A stretch of 64,000 bases of DNA from Pseudoduganella lutea (lineage in GTDB: Bacteria > Pseudomonadota > Gammaproteobacteria > Burkholderiales > Burkholderiaceae_D), in contig NZ_CP035913.1 in NCBI RefSeq assembly GCF_004209755.1, positions 1,054,001 through 1,118,000 of the forward strand, in the 5' to 3' direction. The stretch's first letter is position 1. The number at the start of each line of letters is the position of its first letter. Of the stretch, positions 59,185 through 64,000 are shown in pieces. The translations under genes and the position numbers were made by a program. Under the pieces are notes generated by a model. That model worked only from the letters and a program-made list of their open reading frames with translations. It was not told where the DNA came from and ran no database searches.

Positions 59185-60543
59185 TCATTGTCCATAGTCG
59201 ATATGCGCCCGCACCGTGGTGCCGGCCGGGGAAGATTCCAGCTCCAGGCGCCCACCGATGGTTTCCATCCGCTCCATCATGTTGCGCAGGCCGATGCCGC
59301 GCTGGGGGTGCTGGGCGATGCCGGCCGCGTCGAAGCCCACGCCGTCGTCGCCGATCGACAGCGTCACGCCGCGCGGCGTGCCAGTCAGCGCGATGGCGAT
59401 CCGGCTTGCCTGCGCGTGGCGCTCGATGTTCGTCAGCGCTTCCTGGGCGATGCGGAACAGCACCGTGTTTGCCGTTTCCGGCAGCCGCGCGGTGCTGCCG
59501 TTGGCGGCGAAGCGCACGGGCATGCCGCTGTCGTGCTGGAATTCCTCGGCCAGGTGGGCCAGCGCGGGCGCCAGGCCGATATCGTCCAGCACCGCCGGAC
59601 GCAGGTTGTGCGAGATGCGGCGCACCTCGCCCAGCACCTTGTTCAGTTGTCCCGCCGTGTGCTCGAACACCGTCAACGCCTTCGCCGTTTGCGCAGGCTG
59701 GCCGGACAGGCGCTCGATGCCGGCCTCGATCTGCAGCTTGATCGACACGAGCCACTGGCTGATGCCGTCGTGCAGGTCGCGCGACAGGCGCGCCCTCTCC
59801 TCTTCCTGCGATTCGACCACGCGCTGGGCCAGGGCCTTCAGTTTTGCGTCGGCCACGCGCGATTCGGAAACGTTCAGGGCCAGGCCGGAGAACCCCACGG
59901 CCAGCGCCGACAGGATGGCGATCGCCGCGATCCACAGCATGGTCTTCTGGATATTGCCGCGCTGCTGCGTATCGATCCTGGCCAGTGCGCGCTCCACATC
60001 GTCCAGGTAGATGCCGGTGCCCAGCATCCAGCCCCAGCGCTCCATCGGGATCACGTAGCCCAGCTTCGCCACTTCCTGCCGCGTCGACGGCTTGACCCAC
60101 TGGTAGCGTTCCAGCCCCCCGCCCGCCCGGGCCCGCGCCAGCAGCCGCACGAGTGTGGGGTTGCCGGCGCTGTCGCGCATCGCGTAGAGGTTGCGGCCCA
60201 CGAGGTCGGGCTGGCGCGGGTGCATCAGGCTGTTGCCCTGCATATCGTAGACGAAGAAGTAGCCGTCGTCGCCGAAGGACAGCGAGGCGAGGATGCGCTT
60301 TGCTTCTGCCATCGTGGCGGCATCCGACCGGCCCGACTCGTACAGGTGCTCGACCGAATGCAAGGCCAGCGCCACGTAGTGCTTCAGCTCCGCTTCCTTG
60401 CTGGCGAGGTAGGCTTGCTCGATCGCTGCCTTCTGCTGCGTGGCCAGCAGCGCCGACTGGTGCCACACGGCCAGCGCGATCGCGCACAGGGCCAGGATCA
60501 GCGGCGTGATCGCGAGGAAGATGACTTTCTGGCGCAGTTTCAT
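59185..60543 (-). CDS. NarX-type histidine kinase with periplasmic Cache domain
   Basis: A 452-residue membrane kinase. It has a helix at 8-28, then a single-Cache sensor (about 35-200: DDGYFFVYDMQGNSLMHPRQP, RYQWVKPSTRQEVAKLGYV, WGWMLGTGIYLDDVE), a second membrane helix near 203-222 and a HisKA_3 domain with His258 in SRDLHDGISQWLVS. The HATPase domain (ALTNIERHAQASRI, GDDGVGFD, GIGLRNMMERM) is intact. Cache domains of this type bind small carboxylates. The cstA-type transporter gene starts 172 bases away on the other strand, as for pyruvate-sensing pairs. Confidence 0.92.
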   Translation of the reverse strand: MKLRQKVIFLAITPLILALCAIALAVWHQSALLATQQKAAIEQAYLASKEAELKHYVALALHSVEHLYESGRSDAATMAEAKRILASLSFGDDGYFFVYDMQGNSLMHPRQPDLVGRNLYAMRDSAGNPTLVRLLARARAGGGLERYQWVKPSTRQEVAKLGYVIPMERWGWMLGTGIYLDDVERALARIDTQQRGNIQKTMLWIAAIAILSALAVGFSGLALNVSESRVADAKLKALAQRVVESQEEERARLSRDLHDGISQWLVSIKLQIEAGIERLSGQPAQTAKALTVFEHTAGQLNKVLGEVRRISHNLRPAVLDDIGLAPALAHLAEEFQHDSGMPVRFAANGSTARLPETANTVLFRIAQEALTNIERHAQASRIAIALTGTPRGVTLSIGDDGVGFDAAGIAQHPQRGIGLRNMMERMETIGGRLELESSPAGTTVRAHIDYGQ

Positions 60544-60715
60544 GCCGCGATTGTACGTTGCGCGCGGGGCTGGAATTCTACGTAATACTACGCAGCGCGT
60601 CTGCGTAGAAGTGCGCTTGTGGGAGATATACAGGTCGTGAATACTTAATATATAAGCTGCAATAGGGCTGCGCGTGAATCACTCACGGGCAAAGCGGCAA
60701 ACCACTGGAGGAAAC

Positions 60716-62773
60716 ATGAACCCCGTAATGAAGAAATTCGGCTGGGCAGCGCTATCGCTGGCCGGCGCAAGCGCGTTGGGCGTGATCGCCCTGAAGCGCG
60801 GCGAGCCGATCAGCGCGATCTGGATCGTCATCGCCGCCGTCTGCGTGTACCTGATCGCCTACCGCTTCTACAGCCTGTTCATCGCGCGCGACGTGATGCA
60901 GCTCGACGCAAAGCGCATGACCCCGGCGTACAAGCACAACGACGGCCTCGATTACGTCCCCACCAACAAGAACGTGCTGTTCGGGCACCACTTCGCCGCC
61001 ATCGCCGGCGCCGGCCCGCTGGTCGGCCCCGTGCTGGCCGCGCAGATGGGCTACCTGCCCGGCATGCTGTGGATCCTGGCCGGCGTGGTGTTCGCTGGCG
61101 CCGTGCAGGATTTCATGGTGCTGTTCCTGTCGATGCGCCGCGACGGCCGCTCGCTGGGTGACCTGATCAAGTCCGAGCTGGGGCCGATCCCCGGCAATAT
61201 CGCGCTGCTGGGCACCTTCATGATCATGGTGATCATCCTGGCCGTGCTGGCGCTGATCGTGGTGAAGGCCCTCACCGGCTCGCCGTGGGGTTCGTTCACC
61301 GTGATGGCCACGATCCCGATCGCCATCTTCATGGGCATCTACTCGCGCTACATCCGCGTGGGCCGCATCGGCGAAGTCTCCATCATCGGCTTCGTGCTGC
61401 TGATGCTGGCCATCGTCGGCGGCCAGTACGTGCAGGAACACGAGGCGCTGGCGCCGATGTTCATGTTTACCGGCACCGAGCTGACCTGGATGCTGATCGG
61501 CTATGGGTTCATCGCCTCCGTGCTGCCCGTGTGGCTGCTGCTGGCGCCGCGCGATTATCTGTCCACGTTCCTGAAGATCGGCACCATCGTCGCGCTGGCA
61601 CTGGGCATCATCATCGTGGCGCCCACGCTGCAGATGCCGTCGATCACGAAGTTCATCGACGGCACGGGCCCGGTCTGGTCCGGCAACCTGTTCCCGTTCC
61701 TGTTCATCACCATTGCCTGCGGCGCCGTCTCCGGCTTCCACGCGCTGATCTCTTCCGGCACCACGCCGAAGATGATCGAGAACGAAACGCATGCCCGCTT
61801 CATCGGCTATGGCGCGATGCTGATGGAATCGTTCGTCGCCATCATGGCCTTGATCGCCGCTTCCACCATCGAGCCGGGCATCTACTTCGCGATGAACAGC
61901 CCGGCCGCGCTGATCGGCACCACCCCCGAATCGGCTGCCGCGGCGATCTCGCAGTGGGGCTTCTACGTGACGCCGGAAATGCTCACGCAGATGGCCAAGG
62001 ACGTGGGCGAGCACACCATCATCTCGCGCGCCGGCGGCGCACCGACGCTGGCGGTGGGCATGGCGCATATCCTGTCCAACGTGATCGGCGGCCAGGCCAT
62101 GATGGCGTTCTGGTACCACTTCGCGATCCTGTTCGAGGCGCTGTTCATCCTGACCGCCGTGGACGCGGGCACGCGCGCCGGCCGCTTCATGCTGCAGGAT
62201 CTGCTGGGCGCCTTTGCCCCGGCCATGAAAGAGACCGATAACCTGTTCGCCAGCCTCGTGGCGACCGCGCTGTGCGTGGCGGCGTGGGGCTACTTCCTGT
62301 ACCAGGGCGTGGTCGATCCGCTGGGCGGCATCAACACGCTGTGGCCGCTGTTCGGCATCGCCAACCAGATGCTGGCCGGTATCGCGCTGATCCTCGCCAC
62401 CGTGGTGCTGTTCAAGATGAAGCGCGCCCGCTATGCGTGGGTGACGATCGTGCCGACGATCTGGCTGCTGATCTGCACGCTGTATGCGGGCTGGCTGAAG
62501 GTGTTCGACGCGAATCCGAAGATCGGCTTCCTGTCCCACGCCGACAAGTACTCGGACGCGCTGGACAAGGGTGAGGTACTGGCCCCGGCCAAGTCGCTCG
62601 AGCAAATGGGCCAGGTGATCTTCAACGACTACATCAACGCCGGCCTGGCCGCCTTCTTCATGGTGGTCGTATTGTCGGTGCTGGTGTTCGGCGTGCGCAT
62701 GGCGCTGCGTGCCCATGCCGCGGCCCATCCGAGCCACAAGGAAACGCCGCCGCAGATGATGCCGGCGCAATAA
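60716..62773 (+). CDS. cstA: CstA family carbon starvation / pyruvate transporter
   Basis: A 685-residue polytopic membrane protein of the CstA/BtsT family. Typical stretches are FGHHFAAIAGAGPLVGPVLAAQ, LSMRRDGRSLGDLIKSELG, ACGAVSGFHALISSGTTPKMI and MAHILSNVIGGQAMMAFWYHFA. E. coli CstA and BtsT import pyruvate, with peptide uptake also reported for CstA. ATG 60716 follows GGAGGA. The small DUF466 gene follows after 11 bases, as in E. coli. The two-component genes upstream are divergent and likely regulate it. Confidence 0.93.
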   Translation: MNPVMKKFGWAALSLAGASALGVIALKRGEPISAIWIVIAAVCVYLIAYRFYSLFIARDVMQLDAKRMTPAYKHNDGLDYVPTNKNVLFGHHFAAIAGAGPLVGPVLAAQMGYLPGMLWILAGVVFAGAVQDFMVLFLSMRRDGRSLGDLIKSELGPIPGNIALLGTFMIMVIILAVLALIVVKALTGSPWGSFTVMATIPIAIFMGIYSRYIRVGRIGEVSIIGFVLLMLAIVGGQYVQEHEALAPMFMFTGTELTWMLIGYGFIASVLPVWLLLAPRDYLSTFLKIGTIVALALGIIIVAPTLQMPSITKFIDGTGPVWSGNLFPFLFITIACGAVSGFHALISSGTTPKMIENETHARFIGYGAMLMESFVAIMALIAASTIEPGIYFAMNSPAALIGTTPESAAAAISQWGFYVTPEMLTQMAKDVGEHTIISRAGGAPTLAVGMAHILSNVIGGQAMMAFWYHFAILFEALFILTAVDAGTRAGRFMLQDLLGAFAPAMKETDNLFASLVATALCVAAWGYFLYQGVVDPLGGINTLWPLFGIANQMLAGIALILATVVLFKMKRARYAWVTIVPTIWLLICTLYAGWLKVFDANPKIGFLSHADKYSDALDKGEVLAPAKSLEQMGQVIFNDYINAGLAAFFMVVVLSVLVFGVRMALRAHAAAHPSHKETPPQMMPAQ

Positions 62774-62784
62774 GCGGGAACGCC

Positions 62785-62985
62785 ATGTTCGATGAAATCG
62801 TCAAGGCCGGGCGCTATCTCGGCCAGAGCATGCGGCTGATGGTGGGCTTGCCGGAGTACGACACCTACGTGTCGCACTGCCAGGCCACCCATCCGGACCA
62901 GCCGGTGATGAGCTACGAGGAGTTCTTCAAGGAGCGCCAGGAGGCCCGCTACGGCGGTGCCGGCAAGCGGGGCGGCTGCTGCTGA
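62785..62985 (+). CDS. YbdD/YjiX (DUF466) family protein
   Basis: A 66-residue cytoplasmic protein with the family pattern GRYLGQSMRLMVGLPEYDTYVSH..THPDQPVMSYEEFFKERQEARYG and a cysteine-rich end (KRGGCC). Members are always encoded behind CstA/BtsT and are needed for full transport activity. It starts 11 bases after the cstA stop; a terminator follows 25 bases on. The terminal CC is common in the family. Confidence 0.92.
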   Translation: MFDEIVKAGRYLGQSMRLMVGLPEYDTYVSHCQATHPDQPVMSYEEFFKERQEARYGGAGKRGGCC

Positions 62986-63010
62986 CGCGGCACGCCGGCC
63001 CGTGACAATG

Positions 63011-63046
63011 AACGGCCCGGACGCGCAAGCGGCCGGGCCGTTTTTA
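63011..63046 (+). terminator. Rho-independent terminator of cstA-DUF466
   Basis: Perfect 10-bp stem AACGGCCCGG/CCGGGCCGTT with a 12-base loop, followed by TTTTATT. Confidence 0.92.
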
Positions 63047-63140
63047 TTGTGGCCGGTTCAACCTGTTCCGGGAAACCGCTGCCTGTCAGTAATGCCGTTC
63101 AGTTAGTAAGATTCGATGTAGTTCACGGCGCTAACGTATT

Positions 63141-63270
63141 GGTGTCGGACACCGGCTTCTCGGTGTCCGACACCGGTTTTCGCATGATGTTGCCGATTTG
63201 CTGAGCGGAAAACCGGTGTCCGACACATTTTCCGGATAAAGCGCCCGGAAAAAATGTCCGAGACCAGGCA
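63141..63270. repeat. Composite GGTGTC-N-GACACC inverted repeats (two hairpins)
   Basis: GGTGTCGGACACCGG and CGGTGTCCGACACCGG form the first hairpin (63141-63177). CCGGTGTCCGACACATTTTC with a near-complement around ATAAAGCGC forms the second (about 63212-63265). The second unit is almost identical over about 64 bases to 19889-19952. Downstream of the cstA operon and of the leftward DUF3144 gene. Confidence 0.85.
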
Positions 63271-63325
63271 CGCTAGTGCCAACTCAAATGGTCATGTCAC
63301 CTTAACTGAACGGCATTACTGCCTG

Positions 63326-63616
63326 TCACCGTTTTTCGAGATAGGTCGCGAAGTTGGCGACGTAATCGTCCAGGTTCTGGCTCAGCATCTTCCGGTATTC
63401 CTCGGTGAAATAGCGGAGTGCGTCTTCCTTGTCCTTCTGCATCGAGTCAGCGCTGCTGGCCCCGTTGGCCACGATGAAGGCGTTAAAACGCGCAGCGGCG
63501 TACAGCAGCGATGCGCTGACGTTGCTGTTGGGCGCCTTCGTGCCCTGCTCGTTGGCCAGCCGGATGATGGCATCCGCCCGTTCCCAGAATGCCGCGTCAA
63601 TACCGTTTTCGCTCAT
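63326..63616 (-). CDS. DUF3144 family protein
   Basis: A 96-residue cytoplasmic protein. AAFWERADAIIRLANEQG near the start, SASLLYAAARFNAFIVA in the middle and FTEEYRKMLSQNLDDYVANF near the end are the DUF3144 pattern. Predicted all-helical; function of the family unknown. ATG 63616 gives the usual family length; an upstream in-frame ATG at 63658 adds an unrelated basic stretch. Ends near the dispersed repeats. Confidence 0.85.
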   Translation of the reverse strand: MSENGIDAAFWERADAIIRLANEQGTKAPNSNVSASLLYAAARFNAFIVANGASSADSMQKDKEDALRYFTEEYRKMLSQNLDDYVANFATYLEKR

Positions 63617-63745
63617 GGCTTGCTTTTTCCACATGAAAAACCGAGTGTAACTCGACAATTATCAACTTAACAATGGGAAATTTGCGACAGAAAACGTAGA
63701 TGGGTATCAAGGTGTGATTTTTCTGAACAGTTAGAGTCTTTCCTG

Positions 63746-64000
63746 ATGGAATCTTTCACCGGGGCCGACATGCTGAACTTCGAAAAATCAGGCCTGAGCA
63801 GGAAACTGACCCTCATCACCGTTCTCTCGACCGGCAGCGCCTTGCTGCTGGTATTTGCCGCGTTCGCGCTGGCCAGCGTGTTCAGCCACACGAAGAACCA
63901 GACTCGCCGGCTGACCTCGCTGGCGGACGTCATCGGCGTCCACAGCGTGGCACCGATGCTCGATGCGAACCGCGCCCGGGCCGAACAGGCACTGGCGGCA
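63746..64000 (+). CDS. CHASE8-like membrane sensor protein, N-terminus only (cut by window edge)
   Basis: The visible 85 residues start MESFTGADMLNFEKSG, then SRKLTLITVLSTGSALLLVF to AAFALASVFSHTK (one transmembrane helix, about 18-45). RRLTSLADVIGVHSVAPMLD then ANRARAEQALAA follows. The helix followed by a TSLADVIG..S.APML segment is the start of CHASE8 sensor regions, which usually precede HAMP and GGDEF or histidine kinase domains. The output domain lies outside the window. ATG 63746 or 63770 are both possible starts. Confidence 0.7.
   Translation, partial: MESFTGADMLNFEKSGLSRKLTLITVLSTGSALLLVFAAFALASVFSHTKNQTRRLTSLADVIGVHSVAPMLDANRARAEQALAA

Noticed and set aside
60752..62770. A 672-codon open frame antisense to cstA
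   Set aside because: His/Asp/Arg-rich shadow of a certain gene; no ribosome binding site or family.

Overview
The window looks like chromosomal DNA of a high-GC beta-proteobacterium of the order Burkholderiales. The best fit is Oxalobacteraceae, the Massilia/Telluria/Duganella group. This is inferred from a Gram-negative type porin, PEP-CTERM proteins, a Gcr-type membrane protein, DUF883/YqjE genes, HME-type metal efflux, and dispersed GGTGTC-N-GACACC palindromes. No rRNA, plasmid or complete prophage is present. The only tRNA is tRNA-Ser(UGA) at 54965-55054.

Layout. 1-14.8 kb is a dense set of small envelope and stress genes: OmpA-type proteins, BON-domain proteins, glycine-zipper lipoproteins, DUF3309, the YqjD/YqjE-like operon, a ferritin-like protein and an lmo0937-type peptide. 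A Crp/Fnr regulator lies among them. Five promoter regions share a near-palindrome, CTGTACG..CGTACAG, that could be its operator. 14.9-22.6 kb holds a porin, a Gcr-family protein translationally coupled to a phospholipase D/cardiolipin synthase, and a metallophosphoesterase-lipid kinase-PAP2 operon. 23-32 kb holds orphan genes, an MgtC-like membrane protein, two PEP-CTERM proteins, a 791-residue RTX-repeat protein, ExoD, and an RlmI-like gene that stops before its methyltransferase domain. 32-41 kb holds a UvrD-like helicase with a C-terminal DUF5710 module, an AzgA purine permease, a SoxC-type sulfite dehydrogenase with its cytochrome, a frameshifted thioredoxin-reductase-like gene next to an Rrf2 regulator, and a lipoprotein.

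41-50 kb holds a LytTR response regulator whose histidine kinase partner is decapitated at a 20-bp tandem repeat, then a six-gene heavy-metal efflux operon read leftward. 50-55 kb is the accessory region. It has an IS256-family remnant, an orphan T6SS module (hcp, a papain-like effector candidate, a small membrane immunity candidate), and a tRNA-Ser-linked segment. That segment is bounded by two ~297-bp hairpin-rich direct repeats and carries a frameshifted HEPN-domain gene with ApeA-like layout, a candidate defence gene, plus an IS5-family remnant. 55-64 kb returns to core functions: a PAS-GGDEF-EAL protein (frameshifted) coupled to an HDOD protein, a Cache-domain kinase/NarL-type regulator pair divergent from cstA plus its DUF466 partner, a DUF3144 protein, and the start of a CHASE8-like sensor cut by the window edge.

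Three genes (39.1, 52.6 and 55.8 kb) are each broken by what looks like one missing base. Two of these fall in short G/C runs. The possibility of sequencing error should be kept in mind before calling them pseudogenes.
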